Shown in pieces: positions 25,779-33,937 of a DNA stretch of 64,000 nucleotides. The DNA is taken from positions 96,778 through 160,777 of the forward strand of contig NZ_OESG01000011.1 in the NCBI RefSeq assembly GCF_900240945.1. The letters run 5' to 3'. The notes under the pieces were generated by a model. The model was not told the origin of the DNA, did no database searches, and saw only the letters and a list, made by a program, of their open reading frames with translations. Numbering within the stretch: position 1 is the stretch's first letter; each line of letters opens with the position of its first letter. The position numbers and the translations under genes were made by a program. The DNA comes from Mycobacterium sp. 3519A. Lineage in GTDB: Bacteria > Actinomycetota > Actinomycetes > Mycobacteriales > Mycobacteriaceae.

Positions 25779-26228
25779 ATGAGCGAGTTTTCGACCGAAC
25801 ACCGCGAAGCCTACCTGCGCTCCGGCGGCGCGCAGGGCCACATCATGGATCTCACCGACCGGGGTGGCCACGCCTTTACGACCCACTGCCTGATCAGGGT
25901 GACCGGCCGCAAATCCGGTGAGACGCGGATTGTGCCACTGATCTACGGTGATTTCGGCGGTGAGGTCGTGATCGTCGGGTCCAAGGGCGGCGCCGACCAG
26001 CATCCCGAGTGGTACCTCAACCTGACCGCGGCCCCCGAAGTCGACTTCCAGATCGCCACCCAAGCCTTCCGCGCCACCTGGCGTGAGCCCGAAGGCGAAG
26101 AGCGGCACAGGGTCTGGGACTTCATGTGCCGCGCCTTCCCGCCCTACCTCAACTATCAGAGGGCCACGGCGCGGCATATCCCGCTGGTCATGATGACGCC
26201 CATCGCGGCCATCGACGTGTTTCAGTAA
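25779..26228 (+). CDS. Ddn-like deazaflavin-dependent nitroreductase family protein
   Basis: A 149-residue split-barrel protein of the F420-dependent Ddn family. Signatures are HCLIRVTGRKSGETRIVPL and the characteristic HPEWYLNLTAAPEV. Family members reduce quinones, nitro compounds or enones with F420H2, and some lack detectable activity. It is the last gene of the operon. An enone reductase role for the pathway intermediate is possible. It is short but complete, with normal codon use. Confidence 0.85.
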   Translation: MSEFSTEHREAYLRSGGAQGHIMDLTDRGGHAFTTHCLIRVTGRKSGETRIVPLIYGDFGGEVVIVGSKGGADQHPEWYLNLTAAPEVDFQIATQAFRATWREPEGEERHRVWDFMCRAFPPYLNYQRATARHIPLVMMTPIAAIDVFQ

Positions 26229-26385
26229 ACCGCGAAACGGCATTCCAGCACGCCCCCACTCGCACTTTCCGTGCGTGGATGCAGTCTCGCGCGGACGGTC
26301 AGGCGCGGGCCGCCCGCGGTCCGCTGACCAGCGGTGTAGCAAAGATCCAAACCCAATTTCGGTGAGACGCTTGTCACAGCGGCGA

Positions 26386-26417
26386 AACCTACCTACTGTG
26401 TGTTCACTAGGTTGGTT
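26386..26417. promoter_or_regulatory. Inverted repeat, likely TetR autoregulatory operator
   Basis: AACCTACCTA (26386-26395) and TAGGTTGGTT (26408-26417) pair in 9 of 10 positions around a 12-nt spacer, ending 15 nt before the TetR start codon. The rest of the gap from 26229 shows no recognisable feature. Confidence 0.5.
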
Positions 26418-26432
26418 GAACGAAGGAGTTCA

Positions 26433-27041
26433 GTGCCGGAGCCGAGGCCCTATGCAACGCTCCTCGCCAAGGGTGAGGACCGTCGGCAGCGCATCCTGTC
26501 GGTCGCCGAGCGACTGCTGGCCCGCAACGGCTGGCGCAATACCTCGCTGGCGCAGATCGCCAAGGAAGCCGGCGTCACGCCCGCGGGGCTGCTGCACCAC
26601 TTCGAATCGAAGGAACAACTGCTCAACGCGGTGCTCGACGCCCGTGACACCGACGACGAGATCCACGCGGACTACCGCTCAGGCGACCTGATCACCGAGC
26701 TGTCCCGGGTCCCGGAGCGGTTCGAGCGGGCGCCCGAACTCGTCGGCACCTTCACCGTGCTGCTGGTCGAGAACATCGCCTCCGATGCGCCACTGCACGA
26801 TCGGCTGCACAAGCGGTACCGCGATGCCGTCGACATCATCACCAAGATCATTCAACGCGGACAAAGTGACGGTTCCTACCGCCCCGATCTCGACGCGGCC
26901 AGCAAGGCCGTGGAGATACTCGCCTTCATCAACGGAATGGAGACACTATGGTTGCTCGATCCTTCAGTCCCGCTGGCCGCGGTGTTCAAGGGGTACGCCG
27001 AGTCGCTGGGCCGCGAGCTGGCGCCCAGGAGCTCGACATGA
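26433..27041 (+). CDS. TetR family transcriptional regulator
   Basis: A 202-residue TetR regulator. The HTH domain spans about residues 15-60 (QRILSVAERLLARNGWRNTSLAQIAKEAGVTPAGLLHHF), followed by a normal-length helical effector domain. The start is GTG 26433 with AAGGAG 5 nt upstream. A 10-bp-arm inverted repeat in front suggests autoregulation. It overlaps the next gene by 4 nt (ATGA), so the two are translated together. Targets are unknown; the converging quinone-reductase/acyl-CoA dehydrogenase operon is one candidate. Confidence 0.86.
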   Translation: MPEPRPYATLLAKGEDRRQRILSVAERLLARNGWRNTSLAQIAKEAGVTPAGLLHHFESKEQLLNAVLDARDTDDEIHADYRSGDLITELSRVPERFERAPELVGTFTVLLVENIASDAPLHDRLHKRYRDAVDIITKIIQRGQSDGSYRPDLDAASKAVEILAFINGMETLWLLDPSVPLAAVFKGYAESLGRELAPRSST

Positions 27042-27535
27042 GGTACCGGCTCGACGTCGTCGCGCCCACCGTGCTCGATGCGGTGACGTTCGCAGGTGGC
27101 TGGATCTGCGACCGGGTGATGGCGGGATGGGATGTCACCGTTTTGATCGGCGCCGACGACGATGCGCGGCCGCTCGAGATTCTCGGCGCCGAGGTGCGCA
27201 GTCTGGAAGACGTGCTGGCGGCATGGGAAGACCGCCCGCATCCGCAGACGGTCGCGGTGGCCGCCGAACTCGTCGACAGCGACGCGCGCGTACATCAGCA
27301 TGTGCTCAACGCGCTCGAGCAGGGCGGCACCGAGGTGACACTGTGGGGTGAGCGACTGCCCGCCGAGCTGGACGACAGTGTCGACTCCGTCGAGCACCAT
27401 TTGAGCGCTGCCGCACGGGCTTTCAAGACCCAGGCGTTGGCCGCGGCGGATGCTGACGCCACTGTCTCCCGCGCCGAGACGTTCCGCTGCGGAATGATGG
27501 CCTCGGTCGCCGCCGACCTCGTGCCCGCAAGCTAG
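27038..27535 (+). CDS. Conserved hypothetical protein coupled to a TetR gene
   Basis: A 165-residue soluble protein beginning MRYRLDVVAPTVLDAVTFAGG, with alternating beta and alpha character (WDVTVLIGADDDARPLEILGAEV) reminiscent of a Rossmann-like half. No catalytic motif was recognised. A well-placed AGGAG and the ATGA overlap with the TetR gene support translation. Its stop codon overlaps the stop of the converging MDR gene within CTAG. It may modulate the regulator or be part of the same response; the function is unknown. Confidence 0.7.
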   Translation: MRYRLDVVAPTVLDAVTFAGGWICDRVMAGWDVTVLIGADDDARPLEILGAEVRSLEDVLAAWEDRPHPQTVAVAAELVDSDARVHQHVLNALEQGGTEVTLWGERLPAELDDSVDSVEHHLSAAARAFKTQALAAADADATVSRAETFRCGMMASVAADLVPAS

Positions 27536-28497
27536 GCGAGGTCGATCAGCACCTTGCCGATCGCACGCCCGGTCGCGACGTGTTCGAGCGCTGCGACCGT
27601 TTCGGCCAGCGGGTAAACCGCGCCGATGTGGGGCGCCACTCGGCCGCTGACGAGATACTCGCGCAATTGCCGTTCGTTGCGGTCGAATTCGTCGGGCGGC
27701 ACGTCCTGGAACTGAAACCCCAACACGCGGATCCCCTTCACGAGCACCAGGTTCAGTGGGATGCGGGGGATGACGCCCGACGCGAAACCGACGGTGACGA
27801 ACCGCCCGCCGCGCTTCAGCGATCGCAATGCCGGCTCCGACAGGTCGCCGCCGACCGGGTCGATCACGATATCCGCGCCGCCGGGCACGGCCTGCTTCAA
27901 CGCGCTTCGTAGGTCTGCTGTCGTGTGGTTGACGGCCCGCGTGGCCCCGTAACCTGCTGCCACGTCGAGTTTTTCGGCGGACGACGCGACAGCGGTGACC
28001 GACGCGCCCAGTCGCACGGCGAGTTGGACGGCCGCCAGACCGACACCTCCGCCCGCACCCAGCACGATCACGTCGTCGCCCTCCCGCACACAGGCCATCG
28101 ACCGCAATGTGTGAAACGCCGTGCGGTAGGCCACGCCGAAGGCCGCCGCGGCGCGGTCATCGATGCCGTCGGGTATCCGCGACAGTCCGGCGGCAGGCAC
28201 CGCGACCTCCTCGGCGAACGCGCCACAGAGGCCGGTGCCGGTGACACGGTCGCCGACCGTGAAACCCTCGGCGCTATCGCTGGTTTCGACGATCGTGCCC
28301 GCGAACTCGCTACCCGGGACAAACGGCGGCGGCACGCTGATCTGATACCGGTCGGCGATCAGCAGCACGTCCGGGAAATTCACCGCCGCCGCACCGACCC
28401 TCACCCGCACCTGCCCCCGCGCAACGGTCGGTGAGGGACGCTCTTCGATGCGGACCACTTCCGGCGGCCCGTACGCCGAGCAGACTGCGGCCCTCAC
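27532..28497 (-). CDS. NADPH:quinone oxidoreductase-like MDR family protein
   Basis: A 321-residue zinc-free medium-chain dehydrogenase. It has the GroES-like N-terminal domain (VGAAAVNFPDVLLIADRY, GSEFAGTIVE), the nucleotide-binding segment LGAGGGVGLAAVQLA near 140, and DPVGGDLSEPALRSL. Zinc ligands are missing, as in quinone or enoyl reductases. The start GTG 28497 overlaps the phosphotransferase stop by 4 nt. Close relatives accompany acyl-CoA dehydrogenase/phosphotransferase pairs in mycobacteria. Confidence 0.85.
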   Translation of the reverse strand: MRAAVCSAYGPPEVVRIEERPSPTVARGQVRVRVGAAAVNFPDVLLIADRYQISVPPPFVPGSEFAGTIVETSDSAEGFTVGDRVTGTGLCGAFAEEVAVPAAGLSRIPDGIDDRAAAAFGVAYRTAFHTLRSMACVREGDDVIVLGAGGGVGLAAVQLAVRLGASVTAVASSAEKLDVAAGYGATRAVNHTTADLRSALKQAVPGGADIVIDPVGGDLSEPALRSLKRGGRFVTVGFASGVIPRIPLNLVLVKGIRVLGFQFQDVPPDEFDRNERQLREYLVSGRVAPHIGAVYPLAETVAALEHVATGRAIGKVLIDLA

Positions 28498-29519
28498 CGG
28501 TAGTCGCTGGACTCGGCCAGGTCGGCCGCCGAGCGCATCAACGCCGTGATGACGGGGCCGTATGCGAGCAACTTCTCGTTGTCGCCGGCCCGTTGGAAGC
28601 CCTGCTCCAGGACGATCGCCAGTTTCCACTTAGCCAGCACCAGGTAGTAGTCGAGGTCGTCGACCTGACGGCCCGACACCTTGGCGTAGTGCTCTACAAC
28701 GTCTGTGCGGGAGGGCATTCCGCGCATGTCGACGTAGCTCATCGCCGACGGCGCGTCGGTGTCTTCCGGCCAGCTCTGCACCATCCAGCCGAGGTCCAAT
28801 TTCGGGTCGCCGACGGTGCCCATCTCCCAGTCGACGATCGCCGCGAGTTGCGCGGGCGCGCCTTGTTTGTACATGACGTTGGCGAACTGATAGTCGCCGT
28901 GCATCAAGCCGGGGATGAAGTCGATCGGCTTGTGTGCTCGCAGCCAGTCGGTGGCGACGTCCAGGCCCTCGATCTCCCGGCCCTTGATCCGTTCGAAGAA
29001 GGCGATCCAGCGGTCGACCTGGCGTTCGTGGAAACCGTCGGGACGGCCGAGATCGTGCAGCCCCTTGGCCTTCCAGTCGACCTTCGACAGCAACGCGATG
29101 CCTTCGGCCAGCTGATACGCCAGCCCGGGACGTGCATCGACATCGGTGTGGAACGGCTCCGGCCAACGCGCGTGGGCGTCCATCGGAGACCAGCCGTCGA
29201 CGAAGCCCATCAGGTAGAACGGCCTGCCGAGCACCGACGCGTCGTGGCATACGCCGACGGCTTTGGTGTGGGGGACATCGGTGCCGTCGAGGGCCTCGAT
29301 GATCCGCCACTCCCGCAGGATGCCCTTGTCGCGGTCGGCCGGTGCGTCGGGGGGAGGCATTCGCAGCACACACGTGTGTTCGCCGCGGCGCAGTTCGTAG
29401 ATCACGTTCTGCGTTCCGCCGGAAAGGAATCGGGCCGTCAAGGGCTCGCCCTTTCCCGGCAGCCCCGCGTCGTCCATCCAATCGGCGAGGCGGGCCGTGT
29501 CGACCTCAGGGTGACTCAC
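28494..29519 (-). CDS. Phosphotransferase family protein (APH/ACAD10-like kinase fold)
   Basis: A 341-residue aminoglycoside-phosphotransferase-fold protein. The catalytic loop is LMHGDYQFANVM (H-G-D-x-x-x-x-N), and the metal-binding aspartate lies in IVDWEMGTVGDPKLDLGW. Family members located beside acyl-CoA dehydrogenases resemble the kinase domain of human ACAD10/11, which phosphorylates 4-hydroxyacyl-CoA so that the hydroxyl can be removed. Here the following gene, in 4-nt overlap, is an acyl-CoA dehydrogenase. A 4-hydroxyacyl-CoA route is therefore an attractive inference. Confidence 0.88.
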   Translation of the reverse strand: MSHPEVDTARLADWMDDAGLPGKGEPLTARFLSGGTQNVIYELRRGEHTCVLRMPPPDAPADRDKGILREWRIIEALDGTDVPHTKAVGVCHDASVLGRPFYLMGFVDGWSPMDAHARWPEPFHTDVDARPGLAYQLAEGIALLSKVDWKAKGLHDLGRPDGFHERQVDRWIAFFERIKGREIEGLDVATDWLRAHKPIDFIPGLMHGDYQFANVMYKQGAPAQLAAIVDWEMGTVGDPKLDLGWMVQSWPEDTDAPSAMSYVDMRGMPSRTDVVEHYAKVSGRQVDDLDYYLVLAKWKLAIVLEQGFQRAGDNEKLLAYGPVITALMRSAADLAESSDYR

Positions 29520-30817
29520 AGGTTACCCACCTCGTTCTCCAGATAACTGGCGTACTTGGCCCTGGCGGCCTCTCGCTTGCGCGGGGTCCACTCGGTGGGC
29601 CAGGTGTCGTCGGTGGCCTGGTAGCCGCGCAGTACCTGCTTGGCGACGGTGGTCTTGTGCACCTCGGTCGGACCGTCGGCAAGGCCCATCACCGCGGCGC
29701 CGGTGACCATCGCCATGAACGGCATCTCGTTGGTGACGCCGAGCGCACCGTGCACTTGCATTGCCCGCCAGGCGATGTCATGCAGCACGGTCGGCATCAC
29801 GACCTTGACGGCGGCGATGTCCTTGCGGACCTTCTTGTAGTCGTTGTACTTGTCGATCTCCCACGCCGTGTAGAGCACCATCAGCCGGAACTGCAGCAGT
29901 TGCGCGTACGAGTCGGCGATGTAGCCCTGCACGAACTGCTTGTCCGCGAGCAGGCTGCCCTGCGTCTGGCGGCTCAAGGCACGTTCGCACATCATGTCGA
30001 GCGCCTTGCGGGACAGGCCGATGGTGCGCATCGCGTGGTGGATGCGCCCGCCGCCCAACCGGGTCTGCGCGATCACGAACGCCTGCCCCTCGCCGCCCAG
30101 CAGCGCCTCGGCGGGTACCCGCACGTTGTCGTAGTGGATCAGCGCGTGTGAACCTTCGTCCTCAGCCTCCCCGTGCAGGCCGACGTTGCGGACGATGTTC
30201 ACACCGGGGGTGTCGGTAGGCACCAGGAACATCGACATGCCCTGGTAGGGGCTCACGTCGGGGTTGGTCACCACCATGACAATCAGGAACGATGCGGTTT
30301 TGGCGTTCGAGGAGAAGAACTTCCAGCCGTTGATCACCCAATCGTCGCCGTCGCGTACGGCGCGAGTGGTGAACAGCGTCGGATCGGCGCCGGCATGCGG
30401 TTCAGTCATCGAATAGCAGGAGAACAACTCGCCTTCCAACAGCGGGCGCAGGTAGCGCTCCTTCTGTTGCTCGGTGCCGTAGTGCGCGATGATCTCAGCG
30501 TTGCCGGTGTCAGGCGCCTGGCAGCCGAACACGATGGGCGCCCACTGCGAGCGGCCGAGGATCTCGTTCAGCAGCGCGAGCTTGAGCTGGCCATAACCCT
30601 GCCCGCCGAGTTCGGGCCCGAGGTGGGTGGCCCACAGCCCTTTTCGGCGCACCTCCTCTTTCAGTGGGTCGATCACCTTGCGCCGGTTGTCGTCCAGCGG
30701 CGTGAACTGCAGGTGCGGAAACGCGAGGTCGAGTGGTTCGATCTCGTCGCGGACGAATTCGTCGGCCCAGTCCAGCACCTTCTGGTAGTCGGGGTCGGTC
30801 TCGAAATCCCACGCCAT
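29516..30817 (-). CDS. Acyl-CoA dehydrogenase (ACAD11-like, associated with phosphotransferase)
   Basis: A 433-residue acyl-CoA dehydrogenase, longer than the usual 380 at both ends. Conserved pieces are SCYSMTEPHAGADPT, WVINGWKFFSSNAK, GGGRIHHAMRTIGLSRKALDMM and VMGLADGPTEVHKTTVAKQVLRGY. This subtype is the one found with ACAD10/11-type kinases. It starts 15 nt after the TetR gene ends, so the regulator and the three enzymes form one minus-strand operon. Confidence 0.9.
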   Translation of the reverse strand: MAWDFETDPDYQKVLDWADEFVRDEIEPLDLAFPHLQFTPLDDNRRKVIDPLKEEVRRKGLWATHLGPELGGQGYGQLKLALLNEILGRSQWAPIVFGCQAPDTGNAEIIAHYGTEQQKERYLRPLLEGELFSCYSMTEPHAGADPTLFTTRAVRDGDDWVINGWKFFSSNAKTASFLIVMVVTNPDVSPYQGMSMFLVPTDTPGVNIVRNVGLHGEAEDEGSHALIHYDNVRVPAEALLGGEGQAFVIAQTRLGGGRIHHAMRTIGLSRKALDMMCERALSRQTQGSLLADKQFVQGYIADSYAQLLQFRLMVLYTAWEIDKYNDYKKVRKDIAAVKVVMPTVLHDIAWRAMQVHGALGVTNEMPFMAMVTGAAVMGLADGPTEVHKTTVAKQVLRGYQATDDTWPTEWTPRKREAARAKYASYLENEVGNL

Positions 30818-30832
30818 GTCGGGTCTCCTCTT

Positions 30833-31486
30833 CTACGCGGACAGTTGGTTGTAGCCGGCGATCAACGCCGCGATGTCGCGGCCGACGACCTCGGAGAACG
30901 AACGTTTGCCGTAAGTGCCTGCCGCCCAATGCCGGACACCCTCACTGACATGCATCCCGGCGAGGCGCGAGAGATGCCGAACGTCGACATGTGCCGCCAG
31001 TTTGCCGTCGGCCTGTGCTCGTGCGAACAGCTCACCGAACATGTCGACGTCGGCGTCGTCGAGCGGTTCACCGGCGAGGATGCGGTGCTCGTGGCGGTAT
31101 CCCTCGAGGATGGTTTCGATGATCAGCTCGCGGGGGTTGCGGGCCATCGAGCGTTCGAGGCTGCGCAACGCCTCGTTGATGACGGCGTCCACCTCATAGT
31201 CCGTTTGCAGCAACGAGCGGACGGTCTCTTGCGCGGCGCGGGTCGACAACAGCCCGACTTCGAAGAGCACATCTTCTTTGGCCGGGAAATAGAAGTAGAA
31301 CAGCGCGCGCGACACGCCCGCCGCGCGGCAGATGTCGGCGACGGTGGTGTTGGCGTAGCCGTTGGTGCGCCACAACGCCATCGCGGCTTGTACCAGCGAA
31401 CGTTTGGTCTCGTGCGACCTGGCCCGCTGGTACGACGCTCGCCGCTGACCACCGTCAGCGGCGATACTGGCGCTGTTCTTCGGCAC
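30833..31486 (-). CDS. TetR family transcriptional regulator
   Basis: A 217-residue TetR regulator. Its HTH lies at about residues 28-72 (KRSLVQAAMALWRTNGYANTTVADICRAAGVSRALFYFYF), followed by a helical ligand domain. It leads the operon of the acyl-CoA dehydrogenase, phosphotransferase and quinone reductase and is likely an autorepressor responding to an acyl-CoA. A 23-bp inverted repeat lies 34 nt upstream of its start. Confidence 0.86.
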   Translation of the reverse strand: MPKNSASIAADGGQRRASYQRARSHETKRSLVQAAMALWRTNGYANTTVADICRAAGVSRALFYFYFPAKEDVLFEVGLLSTRAAQETVRSLLQTDYEVDAVINEALRSLERSMARNPRELIIETILEGYRHEHRILAGEPLDDADVDMFGELFARAQADGKLAAHVDVRHLSRLAGMHVSEGVRHWAAGTYGKRSFSEVVGRDIAALIAGYNQLSA

Positions 31487-31520
31487 TACCGCACTGTAAC
31501 AGGCATATTCGCTGGTTGGA

Positions 31521-31543
31521 ATAGTTGACGCCAGTCTAACTAT
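31521..31543 (-). promoter_or_regulatory. Palindrome upstream of TetR operon, candidate operator
   Basis: ATAGTT (31521-31526) and AACTAT (31538-31543) form perfect 6-bp arms around an 11-nt spacer, within the AT-richer promoter 31487-31590. Confidence 0.4.
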
Positions 31544-31590
31544 CCGAGGTCCGTACTTGAGTGAACGCCACGGCTGAGCTTGCTGGCTTG

Positions 31591-31938
31591 CTAAGTCAGG
31601 TAGACCTTGCGCAGCGGCTCCGACACGGTCCAGACAGTCCGGGTGCCAGCCGCCAACCGGGCGACATCACCTGCTTTCAGGTGCAGTGGTTCGCTGCCGT
31701 CGTCGAATTCCACGACTGCACTGCCGGATAACACGACGAAGAACTCCTCAGATTCAACGTCGCGCATGCCGCCGACGGTCATCTCCCACACACCGACTTC
31801 GACATCGCCGATGCTGCCCAACACGGCCGATCCGGTCTTGGGATGACCGCTGACGGTGTCGTCCTCGGCGACGTCGTGCAGTTCGAGACGCAGCGCACAT
31901 GCGGCTGTGGCGGTGTTGGGTTGCAGCTGCATCATCAC
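31591..31938 (-). CDS. Cupin domain protein (cupin_3-like)
   Basis: A 115-residue single-domain cupin. The two cupin motifs are recognisable as a degenerate first motif (VGVWEMTVGGMRDVESEEFFVVLSGSAVVEFD) and LKAGDVARLAAGTRTVWTV. The usual metal-binding histidines of motif 1 are replaced, which fits the (S)-ureidoglycine-type or DUF861 subgroup. The start is uncertain among three methionine codons at 31938-31930. Role unknown. Confidence 0.75.
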   Translation of the reverse strand: MMMQLQPNTATAACALRLELHDVAEDDTVSGHPKTGSAVLGSIGDVEVGVWEMTVGGMRDVESEEFFVVLSGSAVVEFDDGSEPLHLKAGDVARLAAGTRTVWTVSEPLRKVYLT

Positions 31939-31990
31939 ATGGTCTCCGGTTTGGCGTTCACTGTGGACTCACCGGATTTCTACTTGACAT

Positions 31991-32365
31991 TTAAGAAGCG
32001 AGCAATAGCGCTGAGGTGACGAGCATGACGACAGCGGTGGCGCCGTGCACGCCATAAGCGACGGACTTGGCGCCGCCGTCGCGGAGCACGATGATCGCGT
32101 CGGCGATCGGAATGATGGTGGCGGCCAGCAGCATCCAGCCGAGAATCTGTGTCTCACCGGCAGCCATCAGAATGACCACGAACAGACCCGATGCGATATC
32201 GCGGACGCCCTTGACGCTCATGTAGGCGCCGACGGACGGCTGGCCGAGATCTGGCTGCACACCGTAGCCGGCGGCGGCGACGCGCGGCGCGACGAGAAAC
32301 CGTGCGCCGATGAAGATGATCGCCGCGGCGATGAGTCCGGCGAGAGCGTAAGCGACTGCGGTCAT
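31991..32365 (-). CDS. Small membrane protein, DUF4267-like
   Basis: A 124-residue protein with four predicted membrane segments (for example YALAGLIAAAIIFIGARFLV, DIASGLFVVILMAAG, ILGWMLLAATIIPIADAIIV and TAVVMLVTSALLLAS). The pattern matches the DUF4267 family. The start ATG 32365 follows the NIPSNAP gene by 20 nt, forming a three-gene operon with the DUF1772-like gene. Function unknown. Confidence 0.75.
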   Translation of the reverse strand: MTAVAYALAGLIAAAIIFIGARFLVAPRVAAAGYGVQPDLGQPSVGAYMSVKGVRDIASGLFVVILMAAGETQILGWMLLAATIIPIADAIIVLRDGGAKSVAYGVHGATAVVMLVTSALLLAS

Positions 32366-32385
32366 GGCAGGAGTCCTTTGTCGTG

Positions 32386-32703
32386 TCAGTGGATCGGGGA
32401 GAACCGGGTCGGTTCGAGGATCACCGACTGAACGTCGAGGATCTCGGCAACGTCGAAACCGACCATGTCGGCGGCGAATTCCGGGCTTTTCATGATGTGC
32501 TGCGCGAGTTGTTGCGCGTCGGCGCCCGGTGGATAGCCGATGAGTGCGACGAGCCGGTACGCGTCGTGGCTCTGCTCGGTCCACACACCATGGGTGGTGA
32601 CCCCGAAGCTCTCGAACGTCGGTAGGTGGCGGGCCCAGTGAACAGATGCGTACTGCTGCAGCGCTTCCGGCGATCGCAGTGTGTAAGTCCGAAGCTCGAT
32701 CAT
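32386..32703 (-). CDS. NIPSNAP family protein
   Basis: A 105-residue ferredoxin-like alpha/beta-barrel protein. The opening MIELRTYTL and the closing SVILEPTRFSP are standard for NIPSNAP domains. The start ATG 32703 overlaps the stop of the DUF1772-like gene by 4 nt. NIPSNAP proteins lack a settled enzymatic role in bacteria. Co-occurrence with a DUF1772/anthrone-oxygenase-like membrane protein suggests an oxidative accessory function. Confidence 0.78.
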   Translation of the reverse strand: MIELRTYTLRSPEALQQYASVHWARHLPTFESFGVTTHGVWTEQSHDAYRLVALIGYPPGADAQQLAQHIMKSPEFAADMVGFDVAEILDVQSVILEPTRFSPIH

Positions 32704-33182
32704 TGGGGGACCACCAGCACCAGGCACAGGGCAGCCACGGCCAGGCCCTGCAGTACGGCACGGGCGTCGATCACCCGATCCCACTTCGCTTGCAGTGCAC
32801 GCCCGTCCGGGAACGGCTGCCCGGTGTCCGAAGCCGCGGTGAGACGTCGATTGATCGGTGCGCTCACCCGGGTGTAGACCGCGAGCCAGGCCAGGAGCAG
32901 GACCAGGGCTGTGCCCGCCGCGATCGCCTGCGCCCAATGTGCGGCGACTGCGGCCGACACCACGCTCGTCGCGGTGGCGACAATCCCGAGCACGCCCGCT
33001 ACCGGCATCCGTCGGTCGCCGTATCGGTGCACGCGTCCCATCACTGCCACCAGAGCGCTGTCGTCGACCAACGCCAAGGCCGGTCGCAGCGCAATCGCAC
33101 AGAACACGTCTGTGCCGTAGACCACCGCAGTGCCGAGCACCGCGATCAGCGCGGCGGCACGGGTGATGAGGTCCAAGTCCAT
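32700..33182 (-). CDS. DUF1772 (anthrone oxygenase-like) membrane protein
   Basis: A 160-residue protein with four hydrophobic segments: LITRAAALIAVLGTAVVYG, a middle pair around VAGVLGIVATATSVVSAAVA, ALVLLLAWLAVYT and LAVAALCLVLVV. It also has the conserved NRRLTAASDTGQ ... KWDRVIDARAVLQ block of DUF1772 proteins. Some family members are anthrone oxygenases of polyketide pathways. It is first in the operon, divergent from a TetR gene, with two identical-type palindromes between them. Confidence 0.8.
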   Translation of the reverse strand: MDLDLITRAAALIAVLGTAVVYGTDVFCAIALRPALALVDDSALVAVMGRVHRYGDRRMPVAGVLGIVATATSVVSAAVAAHWAQAIAAGTALVLLLAWLAVYTRVSAPINRRLTAASDTGQPFPDGRALQAKWDRVIDARAVLQGLAVAALCLVLVVPQ

Positions 33183-33208
33183 GTCGTGGGTCCCTTCGAG
33201 CGGTAAGT

Positions 33209-33223
33209 GCTAGCAACGCTAAC
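33209..33223 (-). promoter_or_regulatory. TetR operator-like site 1 (GCTAG-N5-CTAaC)
   Basis: GCTAGCAACGCTAAC sits 26 nt upstream of the DUF1772 gene. It matches the second site nearby, differing in one outer-arm base. The pair points to the divergent TetR regulator. Confidence 0.6.
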
Positions 33224-33252
33224 CCTCGGATCGGCACCGTGTCAATAGCGCC

Positions 33253-33267
33253 GCTAGCATTTCTAGC
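33253..33267 (+). promoter_or_regulatory. TetR operator-like site 2 (GCTAG-N5-CTAGC)
   Basis: GCTAGCATTTCTAGC is a perfect inverted repeat, 16 nt before the TetR start codon. It overlaps the probable -10 region of what may be a near-leaderless transcript (TACTGT at 33273-33278). Confidence 0.65.
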
Positions 33268-33283
33268 TGTGCTACTGTTGGGC

Positions 33284-33856
33284 ATGGCTATTGGGGATCG
33301 CCGCGAACGCGAGCGCGCCGCCCGCCGGGAATTGATCGTGAAAACCGCCCGCAAGCTGGCGGAGGCCGAGGGCTGGGATGCCGTCACCACCCGTCGGCTG
33401 TCCGCCGAGATCGAGTACAGCCAGCCCGTGCTGTACAAGCACTTCAGCGGGATGGAGCAGATCGCCGATGCCGTCGCACTCGACGGGTTCGGTGAGCTCG
33501 CCGAGGCGATGCGCAACGCTCGAGACGGTGCCGCCGCTGCTGGCGACGCGCTGGCCGACGTTGCACACGCCTATCTCGACTTCGCTCGAAGCAATCCCGC
33601 GGTGTACGACGCGATGTTCACCCGCGCGACCGCGCTGCGTTTCGCCGCCGACGACACACCGCCCCAGTTGACAGCCGCCTTCGCCGAACTGCACCAAGCG
33701 GTCGGTCTCGTCGCCGACGTGAAGGATGCGGATTCGCTCACCGAGGTGTTGTGGGCGGCGTTGCACGGCCTGGTCACCCTCAGTCGCACCGACCGACTAC
33801 GTCCCGGCTACGACGCGGAACGCGTTCAACTGCTCGTCCGCCAGATCATCGGCTGA
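33284..33856 (+). CDS. TetR family transcriptional regulator
   Basis: A 190-residue TetR regulator. The HTH is at about residues 10-55 (RRELIVKTARKLAEAEGWDAVTTRRLSAEIEYSQPVLYKHF), with a C-terminal WHG-type effector domain (LWAALHGLVTLSRTDRLRPG). The start ATG 33284 is chosen because the longer frame runs through the palindromic operator. It probably represses itself and the divergent DUF1772/NIPSNAP/DUF4267 operon. Confidence 0.87.
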   Translation: MAIGDRRERERAARRELIVKTARKLAEAEGWDAVTTRRLSAEIEYSQPVLYKHFSGMEQIADAVALDGFGELAEAMRNARDGAAAAGDALADVAHAYLDFARSNPAVYDAMFTRATALRFAADDTPPQLTAAFAELHQAVGLVADVKDADSLTEVLWAALHGLVTLSRTDRLRPGYDAERVQLLVRQIIG

Positions 33857-33937
33857 GTGACACCAATTTGTGCAAGTGCTCAGCATTGGTGTCGGTGTCA
33901 GGTGAAGATGGGGGCGACATCACTCGAGGGAGGGTCA

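Noticed and set aside
30173..31528. Plus-strand open frame of 451 residues opposite an acyl-CoA dehydrogenase and a TetR gene
   Set aside because: Antisense to certain genes; composition is that of a shadow frame and no motif is present.
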